DNA from: Puffinus mauretanicus
Lineage: Eukaryota > Chordata > Aves > Procellariiformes > Procellariidae
Assembly: GCA_023333565.1 (NCBI GenBank)
Contig: JAJKFH010001865.1
Span: forward strand, 2,852,001-2,916,000
Length of the DNA stretch: 64,000 nt
Direction: 5' to 3'
Position numbers and translations under genes: made by a program
Notes under the pieces: generated by a model
What the model saw: only the letters and a program-made list of their open reading frames with translations
The model's database searches: none
Told to the model about the DNA's origin: nothing
Part shown: in pieces, positions 49,050-63,100 of the stretch
How positions within the stretch are numbered: the first letter of the stretch is position 1
Layout: every line of letters starts with the position of its first letter

Positions 49050-52000
49050 ACAGGGCAAGAAACAACTTTAAAGGAATGACAGAAGCTTAAATTTAAAAAA
49101 AAATCTTAAGTGAGAGAAAACATGAACTATTTTTCAGATAAAATAATCATAAGAACCCTACACCAACCTCACTTCTCTATAGCCAGCAGCATTTGAAATG
49201 GGTCTGTTTCCACCAGGAGTGAAGATTCCTCCATATTCCATATGGGGAAAAAAAAAATCCCTTCCCAATTACACAGCTTTGACGGATTTTTTTTTTTGTG
49301 CCAAATCCAATACAGAAAATCAATCATCTTTCTTCAAGCATCTGAGGGGAAAAATCCTAAGCATAGTAGTTTCCTTTGGTTGAGGGCAAGGAGGGAGCCT
49401 GGGCTACACAGCAGTAGGATCACACCACCTGCGATCTGAGTACATATGTTTCGTGAGGCACTCATATGGGATTAAAACACACGCACGTCCTACATCTTTT
49501 TATATGGCAAGGGGATACATGACATTTTCCATTCTAAAAGATTTGTGGAAGTTTTTATAAAAGACAGCTTCCTGTTTAAAAAAAAAAAAAATAGAAGCAT
49601 TACAAGAAAAAAAGCCCTGGGCTGGAGAAATCACCTTTTTTATGCCATGAAGTTTAGGTAAACTAGAAATTTTCACAAGTTTGTATTTGTCCTTATATGC
49701 TTTTTTAGGGAAACTCCAAGTCAAGAACAATAAATGAAACAGGAACATTTGGATTATGCCTCTACCAGTAAATGACACAAGGGGATGCTCCCAGGCACTA
49801 TAATTTGGCTGTGTGTATCATTCACTTCTGGTATGGGTTTGACTTAGGCTATGGAGAACACTCTCAAACTATTTCCAGGCACAATTTGGAAGTTAACTTG
49901 GGTCCATTGCTAATAGGTGGTCTGCGTGGCTGTTTTGGAGGGTAAGAGTTTAATAGCGTAGCTATGAGCTGCTCCACATATATTGCCCTCAGGGCCAGGT
50001 AATGGTCTGATCCTGTTGAGTTTACTAGTCTAGACTAAGTGCCAGACCAATGCTATTGCTAAAGCAAAGCACGCTCTGCGGGCAACACTGCTAGAGCTGC
50101 TCTTTCTTTAATCAGAAGATGACAGTCTCCATGCTAAGTTATGTTAAGCTCTTCCCCCAGTCTCTCTCATGCAGTCCCAGTGGCTCCCACATCTCCTAGG
50201 AAGAGGAAGGAGGCGAAAGCTTGGTTCTCTGGTCCCCACGCCCATGGACCCCACATGTAGCCCAAACCACCCCTTGGCCAGCAGTTGGCCAACTTCACTG
50301 TTCCCCTTACTCTAAGCAGCAGAAAACACAACAGGAGTAACTCACTCACAGCTTAAATAAAAACAGTTACGTATGCTAGGGGGGTGATTATAGTTTGACA
50401 ACATACCTTTCACTTTACTTTTTATACTAGTGTTCGAAATTATGCACCAACCCTCTTTATTAAATTTATGATATTTTGGTTGACGAAGCAAATGCCTGTG
50501 AAAGTTATGACATGCCACATTGAGATTTCTGTGCAAACATTATATATCTACCTCTCTGATGTAAGTTTCCTCCTAAACCAGTTTTTCTTTCCCTTGCAAT
50601 TCCTCACTGCCAAATAAATGTATTTCCAGCTGTATCTGTGGGAAACAAATAGTGTCATGCAATGACCAGCTAGGAAATGCACACCTGTCATAAACTAGAG
50701 AGCATCTCATGGGATATATTGTATTCCATTCCCAACTTACCAAGAAAGGATACAATGGAAAAAAATGGATTGGTGTCAACTACCAGATGTTTTCAAGGCT
50801 CTCTAATTAGGTAAAAATTAAACAACTGCTATGTTCTATATTATAGATATTTTGCAGATGTGTAATTCACATAAACATAGAGAGTCTGATTTTCATTTAT
50901 ATTGAGGCCTCTTTACACTGCTTTGGCATCACAACATCACTTAATATTGGCGTAAGTTATTTACATTTGCATTTTAAGTTCCTCTTATACTACAAGAGTA
51001 TAATAATCGATTACACATAAGCATATCAGGATCAGGCCCATAGTATGTTGGGGAAGACTTTAGCAAGGAGTCTTGAGGGACACCAGAAGGAAAAAGAAGT
51101 CTTATTCTCTTTTAGTATTTACATTTCATGAAGAACAAGTCTGCTGAGAATGAGTTAGGTTCAATTCATCTGTCCATCTGTACGGTGCATCTTTGCAAAT
51201 GTCACTGCATATTTAATTGTAACTGTGATTAATTTGCTCATGAGGAACACAAAATGTTGAGCTATGTTTTCCTTACCCACTCAGCCCTTTTCCTCAGGCT
51301 CTGCACAAACCCCCAAGCTGCAAAAAATTCAGGAAAAAAAAAATCAAGTAAATCCTGCTTGTACCAAAACAACAGCAGTTTCTCATCTTCCAAATTAAAA
51401 TAAGAGGAAAATTATCATTAGGCAAGGTAAAAGGGTAAAACTTTAGTAAAAAATCTAAGACTGAACTAAGTGAACTACTTCATTCTGCTCCTACCAACGA
51501 AGAGGGGAAAAAAGAGTTCCTGTGTTCTGTCCTAATAAGAAGGCTGGTTTAGCTAGCCCTTCACAGATATCCTTAACTCATAGACGAAGAGCCATAAGAT
51601 GAAGGATACTTTGGAAGGTACATATAATTCTGCTTACAGAAACTGAATATACCTTATTTGTACCTTCACCCCAAGTAATAATTACCAGAACTCTCTACTA
51701 ATACACGTTCCTAACCCAAATAATTAAGTATTTTTTAAAAGAAAGAATATCCATTATACAAAGAACTAAAAACAGGAACATGATTGACAGTGCTCATCAA
51801 GCTTTTCTCATATTCCTCTTCTTGGATGTCTGTATTAGTACTGTCACAGCAACGCAGTCTCTCCACTAGGGACTCTGCTGTTGGGAAGAAAAGCCTGATA
51901 GACCATACGCTTAGAAGAAAGAATGCCTGGACTGAAAATTATTATTACTACAGAAGATTAGACAAACACACATTCACAGTGTATCATTTTGCACTTGGAG

Positions 52001-53439
52001 AAGACTGAAGCATGGTTATTAATGTATTCAATTTCTTTCTCAGCATTCCTGAATCATTATTTATCTTTTAGCCATCTGGTCTAATTGTTAATTCTTCTTA
52101 GAGATGGCTAGGCATACCGTGTGCTGACGGTAACCGTCACTTTCAGTAAGGATTTTTTATTAGCATAGGCAGTATCTGTCTAAATGATATTGCACTAGCT
52201 GAAAGCATTTGTCCAAAAAAGTAACACGAGAGCACACAATACTCCTGATTAAAATGTTGCTTTTTTTTTTGCTATGTTAAAAATTGCTCTGGAAAAAAGT
52301 AATAGGAAAGTGAGTGTTAGACTAAACTGTTCAATTATATTTGGAAGGGAGTTTCATGAAATGAAGAGAAGTCTGGTCTGGATTTCTTGTTTCATTTCAT
52401 GTTCATTTTGTGAATAAATTCAAAATTACAAGGAGGGAATAGCTTTTACCCCACTTCGATCTGCGTGGAGCATGAAGCTGAAGGCTGCCACCTGTTCATG
52501 GACAGCATATGCAGAAGTAACCGCAAATATGGGCTGACAGTCCAAAGACACCCCAGGAGACATCAACAGTTGGGCTACAAACACCATTCCAGTAATACAG
52601 GATACTGCATAATGTGCATGCTACCCTAGAAATCACTTACATGTCCTATTCTGCTTCAAGTAGTCTAAAGGACGCCTCTGCCCTCCTTTTCTGCATTTCA
52701 GTCTCCATGTCAATCTGTGTTCTCAACACTTTATTTTCATAACTTTTTTGTATCTTTTCTCTTCTTTGCCTACCAATTATCTCTCCATTTCTCTATTCTC
52801 ATCCAAAATTTTCCTTAAGATTTTGTTCTTATTAACCCTCTTCTTTCTTCAAATTACCTTTCTTCCTTGCAGAAGAACAAGGATACTTTCATGGCATGAT
52901 GCAGTGTGATCCAGACGCTCTTGAGCAGGCTCTGGACCTGACAGCCTGTGTCTGGATGCATTAGCATGCACTACCAGACTTGGTTGTATTTGCTAGCTAC
53001 ACCCCAGAGAACTGTTAGTGTAGCTCTGCTGCTTGTAGTGCCCAAGCCATGATGTTTCATGCTAGTGCAAACATTGCTGCACCTCATTGCATTAGCACAT
53101 GCTGAACACACATGCCTCAAGCGCTCAGCCCAAGAATCACCCATGCATTTTCTTGAAATAATAAACCCTCCCAATTCACTCAGGCATGAAAAAAGCTGCA
53201 AGAGTATAATGCAGGTTGAGATACAGGCCACAGGATCAAAACAAAATACACAGGTATCCTTCCCTCTAGATCCTTCTCTCTACAACACCAGCACCGAACA
53301 ATTCAATACTGATAACAAATGGGCTGCATTCATCACAGCAACTTGATACTCAGTGGAGGCACTGAAGGGGGCACAAGACTGACAGCTGCATGTTTCCTCA
53401 CCTTTCAGCAGAGCTTGGCAGTTAGCTAGGATGTTTTAG

Positions 53440-54800
53440 TGAGATCTTGCCCTAGGAGATGTGGTCAAGGGGATCACAGGGAAGGTGGGAAGGGGCTGCT
53501 GCACCCCCATCCGCAGCAGGGAGCAGGCTGAGCACCCCCACCTCCCAGGCTCCCGAAGGATGCTTCCAGCCTGGCCCCACTCCTGCCCAGCTGCACCTCC
53601 CAAGGCTTGTATGAAGACAGCAAGTTCCTGCAAGAGGAGTCCCACAGTATGGGGACCAAGCCAAAATACACAGCTCCTTCACATGGAGCAGGAGCATTTT
53701 CCTTCATTTTCCACTTGTCCAGCAAAGCTACATGTGTGTGAACCTGGCAGACAGAGGAACAACTGGTCGGGAGCTGCTGGAAGCTCCTCACAAGGATCTG
53801 CACCACTGAATGGGAAATATCAGTAGGGCTGTATGGGACGGGAGCCAGGGTAATCTCAGTGGGTATTTAGGAAGGGAAAAGTTTACCAGCAGTGGTGAAT
53901 AGTGGGGATAGAGACCTCCATCTCCCCCTCCTGTCTGCCCGCCCAACCATCCAATGAAATATTCCTCTTTACTACAGCACAGGGACAGCCCTCACCTCCC
54001 CCTATGGCCAGAAAGACCTTTGTGCAGTAATTAGACTGTCCTCACCCTCCCACACACATTAGACATCCTGATTCCCTCCCTCTCTTCCTCCTCACCATCC
54101 TGCACATCCTCACCAAAGAAAAGATTTCCTTCCTCCAGTAACAGCCCCCTTCCTTCCCTTGTCACCCCTCACGCCACCCCTTCCTACACTCCTGCATTTC
54201 CAGCGTTACTGGCACAACTGGGGAAGAGGCTGGATGAAAAGTCCTCCTTGTACCGTGGGGAGAAGGGAGCCAGAGCCAGGAGGGTCCCATAGGTTGGACC
54301 TGCAGATCCTGCTGCCCTACCAAAGACAAGCACCAGTGACCACCCCTCCAGCAGCGCCCCATCCCCTTGGGTCTTCCCTCTGCAGCAGCACCAGCATCAC
54401 CAGGCATTCAGTGAGCAGATACTCCGCCAATAGCTGTTCTTCAGCAAGAACACCACAGGCGGTCAGCAGCCACCATTTTCTCATTCACCTTCGTCTCTGT
54501 AACCCACTGCCTTAGGCAATCACATCATTTAGGGAGCTCTACGGTTTCACTTCCACCTACTCCTTTTCTCAGCAGCTTGCCGAGCCCCCGACCACCCAGC
54601 CACCTCTCCCCTGAGCCTCCCCAGCTGGGCCAAACTGCTGTTGGGGGCCCCAGAATTGTCCCAGCTTTTAAGACGCAGCAGCAACAACAACAACAACAAA
54701 ACCATTTGCAAAAAGGTTTAAGTACATCTGGTCCTTTAATGAGTTCGTAGCACGGCCCCACCAACACGACTGAGGGGATAGAAGCGAGCAGGAATCAAAG
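53440..54800. other. GC-richer block of unknown content
   Basis: Base composition rises well above the background by eye, with C-rich stretches (for example 53,900-54,200) and several overlapping open frames on both strands of 80-120 codons. None shows a known domain, and frames open on both strands at once are typical of stop-poor GC-rich DNA. CpG is present but sparse, so I do not call a CpG island. Confidence 0.4.
54675..54700 (+). repeat. CAG/CAA trinucleotide repeat
   Basis: Two CAG units are followed by about six CAA units. A microsatellite with no evidence of being coding. Confidence 0.85.
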
Positions 54801-55215
54801 GATCCCTTTGTCCCATACGAGCACCAAATACAATATATCACCAAACCTCAGCTGTCTTACTAGCTTCCCTTCCCAAACACACCCTGGGCCTTGTAAAACA
54901 AAAAGAGTCATCTGACCGTGGGCCTCACCTTAAGGAAGTTTACTGTTGATCTGTAATCTCCTGGGTTTTATCTCTGAGGAAAAAGCGGTGGCACCTCTGG
55001 AGGAACCTCTGTCTAAGTCAATCGCTACAGCCCTGTTTGCTTACCCCCGCCGTGTGCCTCCTCAGGAGTTAAGCTGTAAACAAGACAGCTCCCACTTTCT
55101 GTAAAACTCAAAGAAAGTCTTTGTCGAGCTGCACTGGGAATCTAAAGAGTCAGAGCAAAAACCACAGGCTCCAGTCCTTAGAATGGGGAATTAAATGGGA
55201 TGTCTTTTTCTTTAA

Positions 55216-55232
55216 TTTTTTTTTTTTTTTTT
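55216..55232. repeat. Homopolymer T tract (17 bases)
   Basis: Seventeen T followed by five A. Simple repeat. Confidence 0.85.
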
Positions 55233-55337
55233 AAAAAGAGCAGTCCAGTTCTGACTACAGCAATATTTTTATTCTGAATATTATCATTCCTACCACAAAG
55301 GAGGAACAGATGGAATTTCTGTTCGTGATTTTAAAGC

Positions 55338-55376
55338 AATTCAACACACTCATATTGACTGGGTCAATATTGAATT
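55338..55376. other. Bulged palindrome, 14 bp in two blocks
   Basis: The outer arms aattcaa/ttgaatt and the inner arms tattgac/gtcaata are both exact, around the 3-base loop tgg. The left arm has an extra 8 bases (cacactca) between the blocks. It looks like a perfect palindrome interrupted by a small insertion in one arm. Confidence 0.55.
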
Positions 55377-56758
55377 CCTGAGCCTGAATGCTATCAGTGA
55401 GTTAGGCCCTCTCAGAAATCCTCTCCTCAAAACAACGGTATTTCACAATGTGTGTAACACTGAATGTCTGAAATGAAGCATTCAAGTGCAAAGAAGAGAG
55501 GGATTTTGGAATTCGGTCCGTGATTATGAACACCTTTCTATTGGATTGGTCAATTATCACACATCACCTCCTAAGCAAAATAGATCACTAATCTTTTTGC
55601 AAAAACATTTATCTTCATTCTAGCAATACTAAGGTTAATAAGAAAAAAAAAATCCTGAAGCCTGTATTGCTAAATCATACAGAGGAAACAAAATACAAAG
55701 ATTTAACAAAGATTGTTTTACCTAAGCTTGTTCAAATTGACAAAACAGGTGGATGTGTGAGAGCTATAATTAATATATGCAACGTTTGAAGTTTCTAATC
55801 AATCTACAAAATAGAAGTATCTTCTTTGTAAAAGGCTGTTGAAATCTTAAAAAAAAATCTGTTTAGCAAGTTCATCTTGCACGGAATCACAACTAAAGGG
55901 TTTTAAATTGAAGCAAATGAGGTTCAGGTTAGATAGTAGGTACTGTGAAGCACTTGTAAAAGATTGCCTAAGGAAGCTTAGAGATCTCTATCACCGTAAC
56001 TCTTGAGAACAGATCAGATAAATTTGGCAAGACTTATATAATATATTCATCCAGCCTTCCTTGGCTCAGGAAGGAACAAATATTTTGTTCAGTGCAGATC
56101 ACTGTTCTGTGTTATCACAGCTGTGGTATTAATTTTTAATCATACAGTATTTACTATCTAGCACTTAAGAAACACATATTGTCTGCTTGCATTTTGCAGC
56201 TTCCTTTCCTCATTTGACATATAAGAAAACAACAGAAAAATTGTCTCATTATAGCCTTTAACAAATCTATAGCAAAGTCAAAGATTCAGGAGTTTCATCC
56301 CCCTTTGTCATATTCACTAATGGGATGTAATAGTTCTTCATAATGGGCTAAGCAGAACTATTTGGGTTCTAGAGGTATTAACTCAGAATTTACTTGCTAT
56401 GGTTGGTTTGTTTGAAATAAAATATTATTTAAAGCAAGCTTTATTTGTTTTACCTATAGCAGCTGAACTTGCATAGACATTCCCTCTGCCATCATCTTGA
56501 CATCATTCTACTGACAGCTTCACGAGTTGACTGTGATGATGCTACATGTTGCATGCAATGGAATAGGGAAATGAAGAATTCAGCTTTTACAGGAAAACTT
56601 TAGAGGCGAAAAAAGTTTTAAAAGCTCTTTTAGGGACTTGTGCAACTTTAGCACCTTAACTGATTCACTTTTCAGATTTTATCAAAGGCACTCATAAAAC
56701 TGCCTAACACCAAGTCATTAAGAAAAATATTTGCCTTTTTTTGATCCTATGCTTCCAC

Positions 56759-56772
56759 TTTTTTTTTTTTTT
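56759..56772. repeat. Homopolymer T tract (14 bases)
   Basis: Fourteen T followed by seven A. Simple repeat. Confidence 0.85.
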
Positions 56773-59700
56773 AAAAAAACAACACAGGTAATATGTAGAA
56801 GGCTTTGATTTTCACGCAAAATTGTATTAGAGGTCAACTCAACTGCATTTGTGTTTTAGAAAACAGAAACAAAAGACCCACTTTCAATACATTAAGTTCT
56901 TCTTAGGAATGGTTTAGTATTTCAAGAATCATATTTGATAGATGAATTGTGATAAAGCGTACTAGAAACAAAACACAGGAAGCTAATGATGAATGATGCA
57001 CAGGTAATGAACTTGCAGACAAAAAGCTTTGAAAGCAAAAACTAAAATAGTGAGAATTAAAGAGCTATAAACAGGACACACGGAAAGTTCTGAGATAAGA
57101 TAAAATAAACCTGAAATACTTAGAAGTGTGCATTAAAGGCATGGAAACAACCTTCGCTCTTCTTCACCACCACCATCAGGTTAGAGTCCTTCCTGGCTAT
57201 GTACACCCTAGGAGTATTTTCCTGAAAAGTAGTTTGCTGAATTGAATGCTGGGAGGATGGAAAAACTCAACATTTATTATATTATTAGAAACCTGAACTT
57301 CTTGGATCTGTCTCTTTGGCTATGTTTGCCAAGAAGTATAAAGCACTGGAAAAATAATTTGAAAATTAAGGAACATTTAACCGGCAATGACATCGTTTTC
57401 CATTTTGGTTACAAATGTTTTAAGGTATTTCTAGGTTTGTTATTACAGGCTTTTTATTTTCGTACCATCATCATATCTATTACATAATATATATTAGCAT
57501 GCACAATATATTTGTTTGCATAAACTGTAGTACATATTTCAACACTTTTACCTTCAGCAGTTTTCTCCAGGTAACAAGTTAATCATCACTGTACCCGAGC
57601 TTGCACATTTGAGCTTTTTAAAAAAAAAAAAATTGCCTCTGCTTTAAGTTGTACTTAATCTAACTAACTGCTTCATAAGACACCCGTCATTAAGAGTGAC
57701 AGTAAACGATGCTCCTAGGAGTACAAGAAAGGTCTGTATGGAAGCTGAGGTCCGTACCTGTACAAGGGCCACCTCAGGCCATACCATATCTGTAGTTTCG
57801 GTTCCTGGGCTACACCTGACAAAGTTGAGTTAGATACTTAAGGGCCTTAAGGAAGGAGGAAGAAATTGATGCTCAGAAGCAATATTACACAGCCAACATG
57901 CTATGGATGTTGAACTTTCAGAAGTCCCACGCATATATGGGACCACAGCTTGAAACTCCAGCAGGGACTGAGCTCCCCCAGAACATGCTTATGGGCATGG
58001 AAGCATTGACTTACCCCTTAAAAATACTTTCATTTTTGTAATAAAGTCAGCAGTAGTGGTGTCTCTTTGCAAGACATAGTTAGAGCATTTCTCCATTTGA
58101 GCTTTTTTAAGCCACACCTCATATTTTGCCAGAGACAGTCATAACCAGACATTCCTTGGTTGGGGAGAGAGACAGACAGACCAACCACTTTCCATCCCTC
58201 ACATGGACCAGGATAAAAGGCATGTATCACGTAAGGGGAGACCCAACAAAAGAGCCCACCATGATTCTGCAGCCCAGCAGCAGGGGGATTGACCTTTGAT
58301 GGGGAGGAGTTTTGGATCCCAATTCCACAAGATGTTTACAAATTTTAATCTAATAATTTATTAATTCAAAACATACAAACAGTCCCAAAAGACAGAGAAA
58401 GCCAATTAAATGAGATGAATAGCAGGCATCAGAGATCATGAACTACAGTACTCGCCTTTAATTGTTCCTTTTGACAGTTTATTCTGGAGTGTTTGCATAT
58501 ACAGATTAGCTGACAATGTATAGGTGTCAGCTTGAATAAAGAGGAGTGAGATGATCAGTAAGGCTTAACATATCATAAATACATGGGGACACTTTTTAGG
58601 AAATGATCCTGAAAAGGATTCTTACTATGAGTCACCAAGACAGTAAGCTAGGAATAGCACACACATAAAAAAAAAGCACTGAAAACAAAACGAGAACAGA
58701 CAGTAACAGAACAGTAACATTAGTGCAAGACTCTTCCTCTTCACTTTTTTTTCCCTTCTTTCCAGTGCTATCACTAACACAGGAACACATAAGGTGCTCA
58801 GTTATCATCGATTTCAGTAAAGGTTGTGTATTTATCAAAAAGCTAATAGTAACAAAAATGTGTAATTAAATAAAATTCAGGCCTTCTAACCAATGAAGAA
58901 AAGACAGAAAGATTTTTTTTTTTTATAGTGTACCTTCAACAGATCCTGGTAACAAAAATCTACATTATAGTTCGTGATAGTTTAGTCATAAGACTATGAC
59001 AAAAAATGGATATAGGTGAGTATGAGGAAATAAACTGATTGTTAGGCAGACAGGTGGAAGAAGAAAGAGCAATAAAGTATATTCCTCCTCACTTTGTTCT
59101 CTTATGAACCAACATCTGTGATAGTCTCCTCTAGTGGTTTACCACCAGTGGCAGTCAAAGTGGTACATCACAGCAAAGTAACCTGGAGAACTGTACTCCA
59201 TCCACGGGAGCAGCAGCTGAGCAACCAGCTGAGGGACAGAATGAAGGACGTGATCATTCTGAAACCCACCAAAATGAAAATACGCCAGTCTGTAACATAA
59301 TGCATTTCCTTAGGCTCTGCTGGGAAAGGGAGGGCAAGAAACTAGCATATCAATTTGTCAGCACAAGCCTCTAATAAGGTTTACCACAACTGATCTATAG
59401 CAGTATTTTGACCTAGCACTGTACTTTCTATGAGAAAGTCTCAATGGAGCATGGAAGAAACACCAAATTCAAGTATGGAAACAGGAAGTCCAAGTCGAAA
59501 CAAGACAAGCCCATGACAACCAGCAGAACACATTGTATGTACTATTTTGAGTTAGTACACTGAAGGGATTAAGCCAGGTGTTCTCCTCTGGTTTAGCTGT
59601 TGCAAGGGCAGAAAGAGAGAGGATTTATCACTGTCTAATCTTGAGCCAGTCTAACCTGTCATGCAGTAAAGGATTATTTCAGTAGCTGGATTCATCCCTT

Positions 59701-59954
59701 GCTTTCTGCCCTTCCCTTCTTATCTATCAAGTTCGAGAGACACCCTCTTTCATAAACAATGGTGGAAGGGCCTACCAGGAAAGACACCCAAGCAGCAGAG
59801 GAGAGCAGAGTTCCAGCAGCAGGAACAGGAGACAGGCACTGATTTGCTATATTTAAGAAAGGAAAACAGAATTAAGACAAAGACCTGCTAACGCACATCC
59901 AGTGAAATACCTGTTGATGACCATGGTCAAACATCAAAGTGTAAGACATGGAGT

Positions 59955-60135
59955 CTGGTGTCACAGGCTCCAGGCCTAATTCTGCTACAGAACATGATGG
60001 GTGATTTGGTACCTGTAGCTGTGTCAACACCTCAGTTTTCCAATCTGTAGAACTGAGATAGTTAGATCAAGCTAATCTGCACAGGGTTTTGAGATCTAGG
60101 GGAGCGTATGCTATGGAGAAGCTCATATTATCTTG
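59955..60135 (+). mobile_element. MIR/L3-like SINE, near-complete
   Basis: The element shows a degraded head (agtctggtgtcacaggctcc, then ctaattctgctac), the core (agctgtgtcaacacctcag, then ttttccaatctgtagaactg) and a tail, ttttgagatctagggg and agcgtatgctatgg. The tail matches, from memory, the ending of L3-linked SINEs common in reptiles and birds (tttgagatctatggatgaaaagcgctat type). It is the best-preserved ancient SINE here. Many substitutions show great age. Confidence 0.68.
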
Positions 60136-63100
60136 CACTAACTTTGAAGGGCAGCTGGATCTAGTTCATGTTGCAATTCATTTTGGTTGGTTGGTTTGGA
60201 GGTGCCCAGTACCAGAGGAAACCGTAGATCTGGGCTGTTTGGGACCTGACCTGGTAGGAAGCAACCTCATGCCCTAAAGAGAGATTTTACGTGATGCATG
60301 CAATGAAACCAGGCAGTGCCTGTGCGTGTAAGGTTGCCCTACCCCGGCATGAAAAGCAGGCTACATCAGACTTTCTGAGCGCGTAGGAATTACCCGCACA
60401 GAAGGTATCTCACTCAGCACACCACAGAGGTGCAAGCCGGGGTCGATTGTGGCTTCACAACTCTTAAGACCAGGACTGCTAAGTTTTGTTTCCCACAAAC
60501 GTCCCAGCAGCCGCGCTTCACCATTTCCGTTCAGGCTGTCCCTGACTGCGGTCCAACATCGGCAAGGGAAGGGATAATAAGGAAACTTCCACGGAGGGAA
60601 CGTATGTTGTTACATAAATGCTTCCATAGGCCTGACTACTGTTTCCTGAGAAAGGAAACTCCATTCATCAAGTCTGTAATAAACTGACATCTCATCAGCA
60701 GGGGAAACAAGAGGAAGGCACTTGTGAAGGGAGAAATCTGTCCCTCTACATACACGAACTGTTTTCCTTTGCATGCCTAATCTGTGAGGTGACTAAAGTT
60801 TTACCCACTAGTGCTATAATACTCACATGGGAAACATTAAGTTAAATATTACAAAATTAAAGTGTAAGAGTTATTGGAAACTAGAGCCGAGCAAAATATT
60901 AGAATTTTCATCCTGGGGGAAATTCTAATATTTCAACATTTGTTTTCTTCCAAAATTAGGATGGAAATGTTGAAATACCTCTTTTTTCATAGAATGAACA
61001 TGTTCTCAGCCACTTTGACATTAAACTGAATTTGACAAAGGTGTTACAACATCTCCTGGGAATTGTTGTTAAGGTACCTTGTACTTAGAATCGTGTTAAC
61101 AAGGGATATTTTAGTTGGGTTATTGAACCAAAGCCGTAAAAAAATGCTTAGGGTCAGGCAGAACATTCATTTCATCCTTTTATTCTTTCAGGTTATTTAA
61201 CCCTTGTATTCCCTTTAGCAAAAAAGGGAAAAAAAACCCAAAGAAAAAAAGGAAAAAAAAATTGTTCTACTCTGGAAGGGAAACAAGTTTTGCAATAGAG
61301 AAGTCACACTGTTCCATTTTTAAGATACTCAACAGTGTTCTGGATTTTGTGTCTGTTCCTCAAAAATGGTTCTTTTTGTGGTTAAACTTCAAAATGATAA
61401 AACTAATTTTGGTTCTCATGTTGTTGCCAAAACTAATTATTAATATGGATTAATTCAGTAAATGGTTTCAGTTGATCCACAAGTGAATTTATCAAGCAAA
61501 AAAAAAAAATTACCGAAAAGTTCCATCTCTTCTGTTATCTTCGTTCTTCATAGGCTTCCTGGTTTGATCGCGTGTCTCCATAGTTGATCTTCAGTCTAGG
61601 AAGTTGAAATGCTCTCCTGGCATATTTCAACACTCTGACACCCTAGCAAGTAGCATCCTGGGAACTTACTATTTTTGTCTTTTCAAGAGGAATATTTATT
61701 TTGTCCAGATATTGTGTTGCTGGGCGCTGCTTGCTGGGTAGACCACTTTTGTTCTGAGTATTGCTCATATGTTGGCTAAAGTATGTTGACTTACTGAGTG
61801 CAGGAGGTAAGAGTAGAATGGAAGAATCTCAGAAAAATGCCCTTATGGAGGTGAAAAGGTATCTTGCTGCAATTAAATGCACACTAAAGCACTTGAGAAA
61901 CAAAAAGAGGGGACCCCACTGTTCAGATTCTTTTTCCAGATTTAATCAGACTAGAAGTTTCCCACTTACTCACAGATTATTCATTCATCTTCTGATGTTA
62001 GTTTAGTTGGCTGGTATTTTCTAGACATCTGAGGTCTCAGGCCCTATTTTTCTATTAAATAATGTCTAATAATAAATGTCTATATACACACACACTTTTT
62101 TAAAATCCCTGTTCATATTTTTTTGCTGTTCTCATACAAAGGCTAAAAATTACGGTTTTAGTTTAAACATAATATTTTCATGGTTCATAAGAAAATCTGT
62201 ATTAGTTTACATTTTTGGCAACTTTCATTATACCCTAGTGATTCCTAAAGTCCATGTACTTTCCTGCTGGTGAGAGATACTTTCCATAAAATAACACAGT
62301 ATAAAAATAGTAATTATTAACTCACTGTGATGTATTTTGTTAAGGTGCAGAGAGCATATTCAAAGGACTAAATTTATTCAGTGTCCAGTTTTGTGGCCAT
62401 ATTTTCCAATTTAAAATTATTAAGTTGCAAAATGTACTTTTTAACTAGTATTAGAAGTTCAACTAATGAGAAAGACAGGAGCTAATCCTAGTTAGTCGTA
62501 ACAGCACCATATCCCTCATGTCTGACAGAAAACTACAGTTCAGCTGACTGAGGATTTTAAAGGGTCTGTGCACTGCAGAAGGGTTATACTTTGAAAACAA
62601 CTCTAAAAATCAGTTCAGAAACTCCAGCTCTTTGCTCTGACATGTTATCGAGGTTGATACCTGCATAAAGTATTTTTGAAGGCTACTGAAATTGTGTATT
62701 CAGTATACTGACGCAAAAGAACTTTTCGTATCTTTTTTTCCAAAGGGTGCCCGAGTTGTCACAAATGTGTAGATTCAGCGAATTCTAAATAACGCACGTA
62801 GGAAGCCAGGCTGATACGCCACACACATGCATAGTTCTGCTCAACTGAGTACCTTTCTGAGAGGGGTGGGGGTATGATCTAGAAGATACCTTACATATAT
62901 ATAAAAGACTCAGCAGTCGGAAAAGGTTAGCCACTGATATGGTGAAGTTAAACTGGTCATTCTTCACCCAGACTGCCTGAGTTTAAGACTCCAGCATTGC
63001 GGATGAAGGGCAATCCAGCCCAAATTATGGAAATTATTCCTCAAAGCGAACTTTAGGTCCTGCATCCCTTCACTGACTATAGATGCAGATACAGAAGAGT

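Larger units (their letters stand above)
44481..59954. other. Noncoding stretch, no gene recognised
   Basis: No host gene is recognised. It contains a G-quadruplex motif at 46,125-46,144, a GC-rich patch at 48,180-48,480 next to an A/G-rich tract, G-rich DNA at 49,029-49,049, a GC-richer block at 53,440-54,800 with a CAA repeat at its right end, T tracts at 55,216-55,232 and 56,759-56,772, and a bulged palindrome at 55,338-55,376. The long minus-strand frame at 48,134-48,763 owes its length to the purine tract and is not a gene. Confidence 0.65.
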
